Assembly (NCBI RefSeq): GCF_052116585.1
Contig: NZ_JBQKKT010000015.1
Location: 1-64,000 of the forward strand
Source of the DNA: Luteococcus sp052116585
GTDB lineage: Bacteria > Actinomycetota > Actinomycetes > Propionibacteriales > Propionibacteriaceae
Direction: 5' to 3'
Length of the DNA: 64,000 bases
Shown: piece by piece, positions 42,101 through 50,777 of the stretch
Position numbering within the stretch: position 1 is the stretch's first letter
Layout: each line of letters begins with the position of its first letter
The notes under the pieces: model-generated
Seen by the model: the letters and a program-made list of their open reading frames with translations, nothing else
Databases searched by the model: none
Told to the model about the DNA's origin: nothing
Translations under genes and position numbers: made by a program

Positions 42101-42655
42101 GTGAAGATCGGCATCATCGTCGGCAGCACCCGCCAGAATCGCGTCGGCAAGCAGGTTGGCGAGTGGGTGGCAGCTCGCGCCGAGGCCCGCACCGACGCCA
42201 CCTTCGAGCTGGTGGACCTGGCCGATTTCAACCTGCCCTTCATGACCAGCCCTGTTCCCCCGGCCGCCCTCGGCAAGCAGTACCCCGAGCCGGAGATCCA
42301 GGCCTGGAGCAAGAAGATCGACGAGTTCGACGGCTTCGTCTTCGTCACCCCCGAGTACAACCACGGCGTCCCGGCTGCCTTCAAGAATGCCGTCGACGTG
42401 CTGGGTGCCGAGTGGATGAAGAAGGCCATCGCCTTCGTCGGCTATGGCGCCTCGGGCGGCATCATGTCGGTGGAGAACTGGCGCAACATCGTCGCCAACT
42501 TCAACATGTACGACATTCGCAATGCGCTGGCCATCAGCATCTTCACCGACTTCGCCGACGGTCAGTTCACCCCTGCCGAGCGTCTCACTGGTGAGATCAA
42601 CGACCTCTTCGACACCCTCGTCCCCGCCGCCAAGGCCATGGCGACGCTGCGCTGA
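42101..42655 (+). CDS. NAD(P)H-dependent FMN reductase / quinone reductase
   Basis: Protein of 184 residues, GTG 42101 with GAGGAG 5 nt upstream. Flavodoxin-like fold: VKIGIIVGSTRQNRVGKQVGEW (phosphate loop for FMN) and VFVTPEYNHGVPAAFKNAVD (isoalloxazine contact), then VGYGASGGIMSVENWR. It belongs to the ArsH/ChrR/azoreductase-like group that reduces FMN, quinones or azo compounds. It ends upstream of the long palindrome at 42725. Confidence 0.85.
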   Translation: MKIGIIVGSTRQNRVGKQVGEWVAARAEARTDATFELVDLADFNLPFMTSPVPPAALGKQYPEPEIQAWSKKIDEFDGFVFVTPEYNHGVPAAFKNAVDVLGAEWMKKAIAFVGYGASGGIMSVENWRNIVANFNMYDIRNALAISIFTDFADGQFTPAERLTGEINDLFDTLVPAAKAMATLR

Positions 42656-42724
42656 CCGCAGCCCCACGAACATGTGGGCACGCACCCGGTGAGTTGACCT
42701 GGGTGCGTGCCCACGTGCAATTCC

Positions 42725-42800
42725 CGCCAGAAACAGATGCATCGCGGGGGATCCCCTGCACTATGTGCACTGGACCCCCGCGATGCATCTGTTTCTGGCG
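42725..42800. repeat. Long palindromic hairpin element, copy 1
   Basis: Perfect 26-bp arms (42725-42750 and 42775-42800) enclose an inner TCC/GGA and TGCAC/GTGCA stem with a TAT loop. It lies between the convergent ends of the flavin reductase and the fructosamine kinase. The outer CCAGAAACAGATGCAT and the inner TCCAGTGCA are shared with copy 2 (55404-55472). Confidence 0.9.
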
Positions 42801-42903
42801 TCGCTTGGGGATTCGGGGGCGAAGAGGGGCTCAGGTCACCCGTGGCGGCTGGGCGGGTGTGGCGACCTGCGGGGTGCCGGGCGTGGTCACCCGTGCCCGT
42901 GGC

Positions 42904-42988
42904 GGCAGGCGGGGTCCAAAGGCAGGCGGGGTCCAAAGGCAGGCGGGGTCCAATGGCAGGCGGGGTTCAAAGACAGGCCGTGTTCAAA
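42904..42988. repeat. 17-bp tandem repeat downstream of fructosamine kinase
   Basis: Five units of GGCAGGCGGGGTCCAAA: 42904, 42921, 42938, 42955 and a diverged fifth at 42972. The last unit overlaps the stop codon region of the fructosamine kinase gene at 42984. The array occupies the only other part of the 328-bp gap. Confidence 0.85.
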
Positions 42989-43781
42989 GACAAGCGGACG
43001 CAAGTTCCCCGGCCCGCCTGCCATAACCGCCGCCGAAGAGCACGGCGTGCACCAGCACCGGATGCAGCTGGTGCAGCGCCACTCGGTCCTGCCAGCCAGG
43101 GGCGGGGCAGTAGACCTCGGCCCACGCGTCGCGGATCCTCTCCAGATGGGGAGCGCCGAACAGTGCGAGCATCGCCAGGTCAGTCTCCGCATGCCCGCCA
43201 TGGGCCGCGGGGTCGATCAGCACCACGCCGTTGGGCGTGAAGAGCACATTTCCCGCCCACAGGTCGCCATGGATCCGGGCGGCAGGGCGGTCATCGTCGA
43301 AGTCGCCGGCCATCAGCCGTCGGCAGACGGCCTCCACCGCCGACAGTGCCTGAGGACTGAGGGATCCCGCGTCGAAGGCCTGCCGGGCAAAGGGTTGGAG
43401 CCGGAACTGCGCGTAGAAGGCACCCCAGCTCTCCAGCGGGTGTGACGGCATGGGCAACCGGGCTTGGCCAATGAAGCCATCGCCGGACCAGCCGGGTGGG
43501 GGAGCCCCGAATCCGCCCACGGCAGGGGGCGGTGAGCCACTGCCCACTCCAGTGAGGTGGGTCAGGGCCAACCGGTGACCGAATTGTTCCGCCGCCTCCA
43601 CTGTTGGGGCAGTGGGCTGCAGGCGCTCCTCCTGGATCTGCTCGTCATCCCAGCCCACCACGCGCACCACCGGCGCACCGCCGTCCGCGGCCGCGTCGCC
43701 GAGCCAGCGAAGTCCCCGCGCCTCCCAAGCGAACATTCCCCTGGGTGCACCCGGCTGGCGCTTGGTGAACAGCTCGGCCAC
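42984..43781 (-). CDS. Fructosamine kinase family protein
   Basis: Protein of 265 residues with the kinase fold of fructosamine-3-kinases. It has a Glu-containing N-lobe (FAWEARGLRWLGDAA), PVVRVVGWDDEQIQEERL, LTHLTGVGSGSPPPAVGGFG, the catalytic RIHGDLWAGNVLF loop, and VLIDPAAHGGHAETDLAML (metal-binding Asp). It phosphorylates ketoamines (glycated amines or proteins) so that the sugar is released. It starts 1 bp after the stop of the upstream membrane-protein gene, suggesting one transcript. The extreme C-terminus runs into the 17-bp repeat array. Confidence 0.85.
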   Translation of the reverse strand: MAELFTKRQPGAPRGMFAWEARGLRWLGDAAADGGAPVVRVVGWDDEQIQEERLQPTAPTVEAAEQFGHRLALTHLTGVGSGSPPPAVGGFGAPPPGWSGDGFIGQARLPMPSHPLESWGAFYAQFRLQPFARQAFDAGSLSPQALSAVEAVCRRLMAGDFDDDRPAARIHGDLWAGNVLFTPNGVVLIDPAAHGGHAETDLAMLALFGAPHLERIRDAWAEVYCPAPGWQDRVALHQLHPVLVHAVLFGGGYGRRAGELASACL

Positions 43782-43782
43782 C

Positions 43783-44217
43783 TCAGGCCACCCCGAGCAT
43801 CACCGAGCCGACATAGACACAGAAGACGCAGGTCACGCAGCCCAGGATGGCCGGTAGCCAGGGATGCGGCCGGCGCCAGTGTTCCTTGGCCACTGTCATC
43901 AGTGCCGTGCAGAGGCTCACCAGTCCGGGAGCCAACAGGAGCAGGGCCTTGGCATTCCACTCCGAGGAGAAGGCGGGGCAGGCCACCCGGCAGGGGCGTG
44001 CCATGCGGCTGACTCCCAGGCCCAGCAGCGTCGTGCTCAGGCCGAACAGCACCACTGCGGCGATCGCCAGCCAGGCCACCAGGTGGTTGCGGGGCGCCGG
44101 GGCAGCAGGATTCACCTCGCCGGGCTGTGTCTGGGGGGCGAGGGCGGGGGTGTCGAACGCTGGGGAAGCGCTCTCGTCGGCCGGATCGGGACGGCCAAAC
44201 TCGATCATGTGTCCCAC
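43783..44217 (-). CDS. Membrane protein of unknown function
   Basis: Protein of 144 residues (a start three codons later is possible). A Pro/Ala/Asp-rich N-terminal 45 residues precede three hydrophobic segments (about residues 46-70, 91-107 and 124-143), with several cysteines between them. No family recognised. It is directly upstream of the fructosamine kinase. Confidence 0.6.
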   Translation of the reverse strand: MGHMIEFGRPDPADESASPAFDTPALAPQTQPGEVNPAAPAPRNHLVAWLAIAAVVLFGLSTTLLGLGVSRMARPCRVACPAFSSEWNAKALLLLAPGLVSLCTALMTVAKEHWRRPHPWLPAILGCVTCVFCVYVGSVMLGVA

Positions 44218-44273
44218 TCTATGTTGTGATCCGTGGCGGTGCTTGGGGTCTGCCGCGGATCGGGATGGGGGGG

Positions 44274-44462
44274 TCAGCGGCGCAGCTTCGGGATGCCGAC
44301 CTTCTTCTTGGGGTCCTTCACGGAGGATCGTTCATTGAGCTCGATCCAGCGGGAATCGCAGCCCGGGCAGCGGTAGACCGGGGCGCCCTCCACCTTGTCT
44401 GCGGTCTTGATGATGCCGCAGCCGTCCTGACAGGTGTTGCTCTCGATGAATCGTGCAGGCAT
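44274..44462 (-). CDS. Small zinc-ribbon-like protein
   Basis: Protein of 62 residues with cysteines arranged as CQDGC and CPGC, typical of a small zinc ribbon, followed by a basic tail (DPKKKVGIPKLRR). It is probably a nucleic-acid- or protein-binding accessory. It lies 3 bp beyond the stop of the larger MMPL gene on the same strand, so it is likely co-transcribed with it. Confidence 0.65.
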   Translation of the reverse strand: MPARFIESNTCQDGCGIIKTADKVEGAPVYRCPGCDSRWIELNERSSVKDPKKKVGIPKLRR

Positions 44463-44465
44463 GCA

Positions 44466-46625
44466 TCAATCCTGCACGATGGCCCGCCGTGGCGTCATCC
44501 CGCCATCAAGTGTCCCTGTGGTGGAAGGATTTTCGACGCGTCGAGGCCACCAGAACCGCTCGCCCAGCAGCAGCCCGAGCGATGGCACGAGCACTGTGCG
44601 CACCACCAGGGTGTCCAGCAGCACACCGATGAAGATGACCACGCCCAGCTGGGCCAGCACCACCAGGGGCAGCACGCCCAGGACGGCGAAGACGGCGGCG
44701 AGCAGGATTCCGGCGCTGGTGATGACGCCGCCCGTGGCGGTGAGGGCCCGCAGCATGCCGAGGTGTGGTCCGTGTTCGCGGGACTCCTCACTGGCCCGGG
44801 TGATCAGGAAGATGTTGTAGTCCACTCCCAGCGCCACCAGGAAGACGAAGGCGTACAGCGGAACCGTGCCGTCAATCCGTTCGAAGCCGAGCAGGCCGGT
44901 GAAGACCCACCACGCCAGCCCCAGGGCGGAGACATAGGTGAGCAGCACCGTGCCCACCAGGATGACCGGCGCCACCAGCGATCGCAGCAGCAGGACCAGG
45001 GCCAGGAAGACCAGTCCCAGCACGACGGGGAAGATCACCAGCCTGTCCCGGGCATTGCCGTCGGCGCTGTCCAGACGCTGCGCCTCCGTGCCGCCCACAT
45101 GGGTCTCGGGTAGGTCTTCGACGGCATCACGGATTGCGCGGACGGTGGCTGCCGACTCCTCGGATCCGGTGGGGGAGGAGGTGGTGACCTGCAGTTCCGC
45201 CACATCGGCGCCGGCAGCGGTTGGCTGCACCGAGCTGACTCCGGGCACCGTCTTGAGCAGTGTGGTGACCTGCTGGGTCTGGTTGGGCGGGGTGGTGATG
45301 ATCGTCGGGTTGGCGGCACCGGCCGGGTAGGACTGCGCCAGGCGGTCGGCGGCAGTGATCGCCTCGGGCTTGCGCAGGAACTGCTCCGACGGGCTGAGCC
45401 CCAGCTGGATGGAGAACATGCCGATGGAGGCGAGTGCCAGCAGCAGTGTGGAGGCGATGGCCACCTTGCCGGGTTGACGCTCGACGAAGCGCCCGACGCG
45501 CGCCCAGATCGAGTCCCCCTCGATGATGGACGGTTCACCCACCCTGGGGCTGCGCGGCCAGAAGATCCACCGGCCGAAGGCCACCAGTGCGCCCGGCAGC
45601 ACCACCAGGACGAAGAAGGCGGCAATCAGCACGCCGACGGCGCAGGCCACGCCCAGCCCCCGGGTGGCGGGGAAGACGGACAGGACCAGCGTCATCAGGC
45701 CGACGAAGACGGTGGAGGCGCTGGCGATGACCGGTTCGACGGTGCGTCGGGCTGCCACCTTCATGGCCTCGAAGCGGTCCTCGTGGCGGCGCAGTTCGTC
45801 GCGATAGCGCGAGATCAGCAGGAGCGCGTAGTCGGTGCCGGCGCCGAAGACCAGCACCGAGAGGATGCCGGTGGTTGACTCATCCCAGGCCAGTCCCAGG
45901 CCGCTGAGCACGTGGGTGGCGAGTACGGCTGCGAGCCGATCGGCGACGCCCACCACGAGCAGGGGGATCATCCACAGCACCGGGGAGCGGTAGGTGAAGA
46001 CCAACAGGATGGCCACCACCAGGGCGGTGGTGCCCAGCAGCTTGAAGTTGGCGCCGTCGAAGACGGCCCCCAGGTCCGTCTGGATCGCCGCGGGGCCGGT
46101 CACCTGGGCGGTTACGCCGTCGGGCAGGTTGGCGCGGGCCTGCTCACGTAGGCTGGTCACCTTCTCGTCGTAGTCGGTGGCCCCGACGCCCTGGACGGTG
46201 ACGGGGACGATCACGGCGGTGCCGTCCTCACTGGGGATCATCGGGGGCTTCGGCATGCCGCTGAGCTGGCTGGCCTTCTGCCCGATGATGCCCAGGGCCT
46301 GGGGGGTGAGCTCCGTGTCGCTCGCGAAGAGGATGATCGCCTGGCTGGAGTTCTTGCTGGGCAGCGACTGCTGCGCCTCGACGAGGGCTGCGGATTGGCT
46401 GCCAGCCGGCAGCGAGTCCAGCGCGGAGCGGGTGCGGGTGGCCTCGCCCAGCCCCACCATGGCGGCAACGCCGGCCAGCAGCAGGACGAGTGAGAGCAGT
46501 GGCCAGGCGAGGCGCCTGCGTGCAGAGGGGCGTTCCGTGCGGGACGAGTCCTCGTGCTGGGGTGTGCCCGAATCGTCGAGGGGTGCTTCGCCTCGTCGGG
46601 GCGCGGGGGAAGGGGTGGTGCTCAC
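44466..46625 (-). CDS. MMPL-family RND exporter
   Basis: Protein of about 719 residues from GTG 46625. The twelve-segment MMPL layout is clear: one N-terminal helix, a large extracytoplasmic loop, five helices with FGAGTDYALLLISRYRDELRR, a central linker, then the second half with ALGVDYNIFLITRASEESREHG and a final helix pair. The GTDYALL and GVDYNIF motifs carry proton-relay Asp-Tyr residues. It exports lipids or hydrophobic drugs by proton motive force. The divergent marR gene at 46804 is its likely regulator. Confidence 0.87.
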   Translation of the reverse strand: MSTTPSPAPRRGEAPLDDSGTPQHEDSSRTERPSARRRLAWPLLSLVLLLAGVAAMVGLGEATRTRSALDSLPAGSQSAALVEAQQSLPSKNSSQAIILFASDTELTPQALGIIGQKASQLSGMPKPPMIPSEDGTAVIVPVTVQGVGATDYDEKVTSLREQARANLPDGVTAQVTGPAAIQTDLGAVFDGANFKLLGTTALVVAILLVFTYRSPVLWMIPLLVVGVADRLAAVLATHVLSGLGLAWDESTTGILSVLVFGAGTDYALLLISRYRDELRRHEDRFEAMKVAARRTVEPVIASASTVFVGLMTLVLSVFPATRGLGVACAVGVLIAAFFVLVVLPGALVAFGRWIFWPRSPRVGEPSIIEGDSIWARVGRFVERQPGKVAIASTLLLALASIGMFSIQLGLSPSEQFLRKPEAITAADRLAQSYPAGAANPTIITTPPNQTQQVTTLLKTVPGVSSVQPTAAGADVAELQVTTSSPTGSEESAATVRAIRDAVEDLPETHVGGTEAQRLDSADGNARDRLVIFPVVLGLVFLALVLLLRSLVAPVILVGTVLLTYVSALGLAWWVFTGLLGFERIDGTVPLYAFVFLVALGVDYNIFLITRASEESREHGPHLGMLRALTATGGVITSAGILLAAVFAVLGVLPLVVLAQLGVVIFIGVLLDTLVVRTVLVPSLGLLLGERFWWPRRVENPSTTGTLDGGMTPRRAIVQD

Positions 46626-46803
46626 GCGATGCCGCCTAGGGGTGGAAGTGGTTAAGATCGCTGACAACACGTCAGGTTAACAACCTTGGCGTCGACGGAA
46701 AAGGCTCGCGCCGACGGAAATCCTGCGTCGATCTGGATTCAGCTCCTCAGACGTGACGGCGTGGGAGAATCCAGCAGAGTGGAAGGGTTGGCAGGAGGAC
46801 GAG

Positions 46804-47271
46804 ATGGACGAGAGAGGACGTCGGGTGGTGCGTGAGAGCGTGCCCACCTGGACCCCGTCCCCGGTCCTGACCTCGCTCAACGAGCTCGCCCACGTGATGG
46901 GGCTGGCCTGGCCCGCGGTGGCCCGCCGGGCAGACCTCACCGACTCCGAACTCCATGCCCTGCGGGAGCTCGCGCAGCGCGATGTCGGTCCGGCAGAGCT
47001 GGCTCGCACCCTGGGGGTGACCCGGGCTGCCGCCACGGGCATCGTCGACCGCCTGGTGGCCAAGGGTCACGTGGAACGCCACGCCCACCCCACCGACCGT
47101 CGGCGCACCGTGCTGGACCTGACCGAGTCCGGCCGTGGCGAGGTGGCGGGATTGCTCGCGCCGATGCTCACCGCCCTTGCCGAATCCGACGCGAAGCTGA
47201 CTGAGCAGGAAAAGGTGCTGGTCAGCCGCTTCCTCGACGAGGTGATCGAGGCCGTGCGCACGGTCCTCTGA
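46804..47271 (+). CDS. MarR-family regulator
   Basis: Protein of 155 residues; GGAGGA lies 6 nt before ATG 46804. The winged helix is typical of MarR: LTDSELHALRELAQRDVGPAELARTLGVTRAAATGIVDRLVAKGHVERHAHPTDRRRTVLDLTESG. The 178-bp space shared with the divergent MMPL exporter gene has a GGTTAAC-containing AT-rich patch at 46673-46683 that could be its operator. Loss of binding on ligand contact would induce the exporter. Confidence 0.87.
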   Translation: MDERGRRVVRESVPTWTPSPVLTSLNELAHVMGLAWPAVARRADLTDSELHALRELAQRDVGPAELARTLGVTRAAATGIVDRLVAKGHVERHAHPTDRRRTVLDLTESGRGEVAGLLAPMLTALAESDAKLTEQEKVLVSRFLDEVIEAVRTVL

Positions 47272-47364
47272 GTGCGAGCCCTGCGTCCCTTCAGCACGTC
47301 CACCCGTCGCGTCCCATGGAACGGATCACGCACGTCGAATCGCGACGCACGGCACAGTGGGGGC

Positions 47365-48261
47365 ATGAGGATCGCAGTCATCGGAACAGGCGCACTGGGC
47401 GGGTACTTCGGCGGGCTGTTGGCCCGCGACGGGCACGAGGTGGTCTTCACGGCCCGTGGGGAACACCTCCGTGCGCTGCAGGGCGACGGCCTGCGCATCA
47501 CCGGGCAGACCAGCCTGGCGATGCCCATCGACGTCACCGACGACGCCACGACGATCCCCCCGGTGGAGCTGGTGCTCCTGGCGGTCAAGGCCACCCAGCT
47601 CGACGATGTGCTGCCCACTCTGGCCGGGATGATCGGCCCGGGGACGGCCGTCATCACCTTGCAGAACGGGATCGAGGCACCCCAGCAGGTGGCCGACGTG
47701 CTGGGGCAGGAACACGTGCTGCCGGGCATCGTCCGGGTCTACACCCGCATCGCGGCGCCTGGTGTGATCGACCACATGGGCGGCCCGGGTTCCATCACCT
47801 TCGGCGAATGGGACAACGCTGCCAGTGAGCGTGCCGGACGGATCCGGGAGGCCTTCCAGCACGCCGGGATCGTCAGCGAGGCCCAGGCCGACATCTGGCA
47901 GGACCTGTGGCACAAGGTGATGTTCGTCGTGCCCACCGGCATGCTCGGAGCGCTCGCCGGGGTGGAGCTCGGCGCGCAGCGCACCACCCTGCGCCAGGGG
48001 CTGACTGCGCTGATGGCCGAGGTGGCGCAGGTGGGAACCGCTCACGGGATCGACCTCGACGGGGCAGTGGAGCAGACGCTGGCCTTCGCACACCGGATGC
48101 CCGCCGAGGCCACCACCTCCATGCACCGCGACCTCGACGAGGGGCGCCCGGGCGAGCTCGATCCGTTGGTGGGGGGCATCCGTCGTCTGGGTGCAGCCGT
48201 CGGGGTCCCGACGCCGGTCTTCGACCTGGTGCACGAGGTGCTGTTGCAGCGCCTGCAGTGA
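47365..48261 (+). CDS. 2-dehydropantoate 2-reductase (PanE-like)
   Basis: Protein of 298 residues from ATG 47365. NADPH-binding MRIAVIGTGALGGYFGGLLARDGHEVVFTARG, then LVLLAVKATQLDDVLPTLAG with the conserved Lys, LQNGIEAPQQVADVLG, and the C-terminal helical domain with WHKVMFVVPTGMLGALAG (Lys and conserved Asn/Ser site) and EATTSMHRDLDEGRPGELDPLVGGI. It reduces ketopantoate in pantothenate/CoA synthesis, or a related oxoacid, as the family has paralogues. It ends in a strong terminator. Confidence 0.87.
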   Translation: MRIAVIGTGALGGYFGGLLARDGHEVVFTARGEHLRALQGDGLRITGQTSLAMPIDVTDDATTIPPVELVLLAVKATQLDDVLPTLAGMIGPGTAVITLQNGIEAPQQVADVLGQEHVLPGIVRVYTRIAAPGVIDHMGGPGSITFGEWDNAASERAGRIREAFQHAGIVSEAQADIWQDLWHKVMFVVPTGMLGALAGVELGAQRTTLRQGLTALMAEVAQVGTAHGIDLDGAVEQTLAFAHRMPAEATTSMHRDLDEGRPGELDPLVGGIRRLGAAVGVPTPVFDLVHEVLLQRLQ

Positions 48262-48274
48262 GGCCCCTCAATCA

Positions 48275-48312
48275 CGCTGGTGGGGTGGGCGCGGAGCCCC
48301 ACCCCACCAGCG
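48275..48312 (+). terminator. Terminator after panE-like gene
   Basis: A 15-bp G-rich/C-rich stem (48275-48289 and 48298-48312), 14 bp past the stop codon. Confidence 0.8.
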
Positions 48313-48389
48313 GATCCTTACGCGTCACCGCTCGCTTGGTGCTGTGCCAACCGAATCCGGTCATTCCGCAAGAGGTCGGCAAGCGAAAT

Positions 48390-48665
48390 TCAAGCTGGTT
48401 TTGTGACAATCGTTGTTGTTGCCAGCATCAGGCTCGCATCAAAGACGATGCCCACGACTGCTGCCGCGAGGCAAAAGCCAGCCGCCAAGCCCGCCCATCG
48501 CCTACTTCCTCGCATTCGCCAGCAGAGAAGGGCAAGCGCGGCACACAAGACTGGTGAGAATGGCTGGAATGGCATCGAAGCGAGAGCCAAAATTCCCAGG
48601 ATTGGGCAAGAAAGATCACTTGGGTGAAGGCTCGATATGTTCGTTTTGGTCGCGGTGTATTCCAT
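48390..48665 (-). CDS. Small two-helix membrane protein (DUF4190-like)
   Basis: Protein of 91 residues from ATG 48665. A short polar N-terminus is followed by two hydrophobic segments separated by a basic loop (LCWRMRGSRRW), the pattern of DUF4190-type proteins. It begins 7 bp after the stop of the secreted-protein gene, so the two likely share a transcript. SD is weak. Function unknown. Confidence 0.5.
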   Translation of the reverse strand: MEYTATKTNISSLHPSDLSCPILGILALASMPFQPFSPVLCAALALLCWRMRGSRRWAGLAAGFCLAAAVVGIVFDASLMLATTTIVTKPA

Positions 48666-48672
48666 TCTTGTG

Positions 48673-49355
48673 TCAGCTGAGATTGCAGCTGGTGGAGGAC
48701 TTGTAGTTGTAGCCGTTGGCATTGAGCCGAAGCTGCAGGCAAGGGGAGGGGTTCTGGAGCGGATATCCCGCCACATTCAGCTGGAACTTCCACTGCGCCC
48801 TGCCGCGTCCCTCCCGGCCGGCATTGAATGTGTTCTTCGTGGGGAATCCGTTCGCGAGATCCCAGCCGGGTGCAATGATTTCGTGCCAGACGTTGTAGAC
48901 AGACACGCTGGTCACCCTTCCGCTGCCGACGCAAACCGAGGTGGTCTGACCGTACTTGACCAGCGTGATGCCAACAATCGACTTCCCTGCTGCGGAGTTT
49001 TGCATGGCCCAGCAACCGGAGTACCACTGTGGGACGGTGCTTCCGACCCCGGCATTGTTCAGGGCCTTTGCCATGGTGGTGTCGCCCGGGGCTCCGGTGG
49101 CGGTGTTTCTCGGGGCGGAGACCTTGGTCTCTGTCGAGACAATCTTGGAGGCCTCCCCGTAGGCCTCCTTCTCGGCTGGATCGAGGGCTTGGAAGGCGGC
49201 ATTGGGATTGGCACAGGACATCACTCGGCGAGCGATCGCCTGGCCTGTCTTCTCGGAGCCCTTTGTGTCGGCTGGTGCGGCGTGGGCGGGCATTGCCCAG
49301 ATTGCACTGGTGGCAAGGGCGAGTGCTGCTACGGCGAATCGGGGGGGGTCAGCAT
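48673..49355 (-). pseudogene. Secreted protein with signal peptide out of frame at a G8 tract
   Basis: ATG 49355 has GGAAGGA 8 nt upstream, and one reading of the next 30 codons gives a good signal peptide (FAVAALALATSAIWAMPAHAA). The C8 run (plus strand G8, 49341-49348) shifts it into a stop; adding one C or deleting two restores a protein of about 226 residues. The mature part has four well-spaced Cys (in SCANP, GCWAMQN, VCVGSG, PCLQLRL...SCNLS) and Trp/Tyr-rich strands (YNVWHEIIAPGWDLANGFP). No family recognised. It is either a decayed gene, a base-call error or a phase-variable one. Confidence 0.6.
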
Positions 49356-49508
49356 GGGAGTGTCCTTCCTTCGGTCTTCATTGACCGGCCGGGGGTGGCC
49401 TTGAAGCAAGGATGGGGCAAACCGTCGTTTGGGGTAAGGCCTTTGTGGGACTTTCTCACTCCAGTTTTACTTGTGTGGAAGGGATTTCTCGGTGACGGGC
49501 TGCCCTGC

Positions 49509-50693
49509 TCAGAGCTGCTGGCTGCGCAGATAGCGCCCGAAATGGGGCACCGTGAAGGCCACCTTGCCGCGTTCGGCCGAATAGATCAGCCCCTTCTTCA
49601 TCAGGGCGTCGCGGGCCGGCGAGAGACTCTGGGGCTTGCGGTCCAGTACGTGCGCGACGGTGGCGGTGTGCACCTGGTCGGCATCGTCATCGCCGTCGGA
49701 AGCCTCCGCCATGGCACGCAGGTACTCGCGTTCGGCAGGAGTGGCGCGCTCGAAGCGGGAGCCGAAGAAGCCGACGGCCAGTTCCGCCTCGGCCTCGGGA
49801 GTGGCGACGCGCACGTCGTCCGCGGTGATGGGGCTGCTGGGCGCCAGGTCCCAGACCACCTTGCCGTAGGCCTGGATGAAGTAGGGGTAGCCGCCGGTCA
49901 GCTGGTACATCTGCGTCAGGGCCTCCTCCTCGAAGGCGGCCTCCTCGTCCTCGGCGGGCAGTGTCAGCGCCAGGTCTGCGGCCGCGCGGTCGAGTCGGTC
50001 GATCCGGTTGTAGCGGAAGAGACGCTCCGAATAGCTCTTGGACGCGCTGAGCACGGCGGGCAGGTGCGGCAGGCCTGCTCCGACGACGATCAGCGGAAGG
50101 CGCTGCTGACTCAGCTCGTGCACCGCGGCGCACATGGCGGAGACGTCGTCGGGGCGCAGGTCCTGCATCTCGTCGATGAAGATGCCGATGCCCACGCCCA
50201 TGTCCTGCGCCAGGCCACCGACGTCGGTGAACAGTTCCACCAGGTCGATCTCGATGTCTCCGGAATCAGCCCGGCCCTTGGTGGCGGGCACCATGATCCC
50301 GGGATTCCACTTCTCGTTGAGTTTGGCACCGGGCTTGGCGTCGCGCTCGATGAAGGCCTTGATGGTGCCCAGTACGGTGTCCGCGTCGGGATGGCCCAAT
50401 TCGCGGACGGCCATGTGCAGTGCGGCACCCAGCGGGCGACGGATGCCCTGCTCCGGGCGCGCCTCGAACTTGCCGGTGCCCCACTTGGCGCGCACCGCCT
50501 GCCCGCGCAGGGCATTGAGCAACACGGTCTTCCCGACGCCACGCAGCCCGGTGAGGATGATGGACCGCTCTGGCCGCCCCTTGGCCGTGCGCTCCAGGAC
50601 GACGTCGAAGGTACGGATCTGCTCGTCGCGGCCGGCGAGCTCCGGTGGTCGCTGGCCGGCGCCAGGGGCGTACGGATTGCGGATCGGGTCCAT
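49509..50693 (-). CDS. AAA+ ATPase of the ORC1/Cdc6-like (AAA_16) type
   Basis: Protein of 394 residues from ATG 50693. Walker A LTGLRGVGKTVLL, Walker B IGIFIDEMQDL, sensor-like LIVVGAGLPHLP, and a lid region (ALTQMYQLTGGYPYFIQAYGKVVWD). The C-terminal winged helix (ADQVHTATVAHVLDRKPQSLSPARDALMKKGLI) resembles ORC/Cdc6 and prophage-associated STAND-like ATPases. No SD is present; TACACT about 7 bp before the ATG suggests a leaderless transcript. Role unknown. Two copies of a 20-bp repeat lie upstream. Confidence 0.75.
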   Translation of the reverse strand: MDPIRNPYAPGAGQRPPELAGRDEQIRTFDVVLERTAKGRPERSIILTGLRGVGKTVLLNALRGQAVRAKWGTGKFEARPEQGIRRPLGAALHMAVRELGHPDADTVLGTIKAFIERDAKPGAKLNEKWNPGIMVPATKGRADSGDIEIDLVELFTDVGGLAQDMGVGIGIFIDEMQDLRPDDVSAMCAAVHELSQQRLPLIVVGAGLPHLPAVLSASKSYSERLFRYNRIDRLDRAAADLALTLPAEDEEAAFEEEALTQMYQLTGGYPYFIQAYGKVVWDLAPSSPITADDVRVATPEAEAELAVGFFGSRFERATPAEREYLRAMAEASDGDDDADQVHTATVAHVLDRKPQSLSPARDALMKKGLIYSAERGKVAFTVPHFGRYLRSQQL

Positions 50694-50737
50694 GGATTCG
50701 AGTGTATGCGTGGCTCTAGCGATTTCCCGAGAGGGGT

Positions 50738-50777
50738 CCAGAGATCTCTCGAATCGGCCAGAGATCTCTCGAATCGG
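50738..50777. repeat. Tandem 20-bp repeat with AGAGATCTCT palindromes
   Basis: Two exact 20-bp units (50738-50757 and 50758-50777), each with a GAGATCTC palindrome, 44 bp upstream of the AAA+ ATPase ATG and 33 bp upstream of the divergent membrane gene. The 20-bp spacing puts both palindromes on one DNA face, as in a paired operator. Confidence 0.7.

Noticed and set aside
42765..43445. Plus-strand open frame crossing palindrome copy 1 and antisense to fructosamine kinase
   Set aside because: It translates the hairpin and the 17-bp repeats and then the complement of a well-supported kinase; no start signal.
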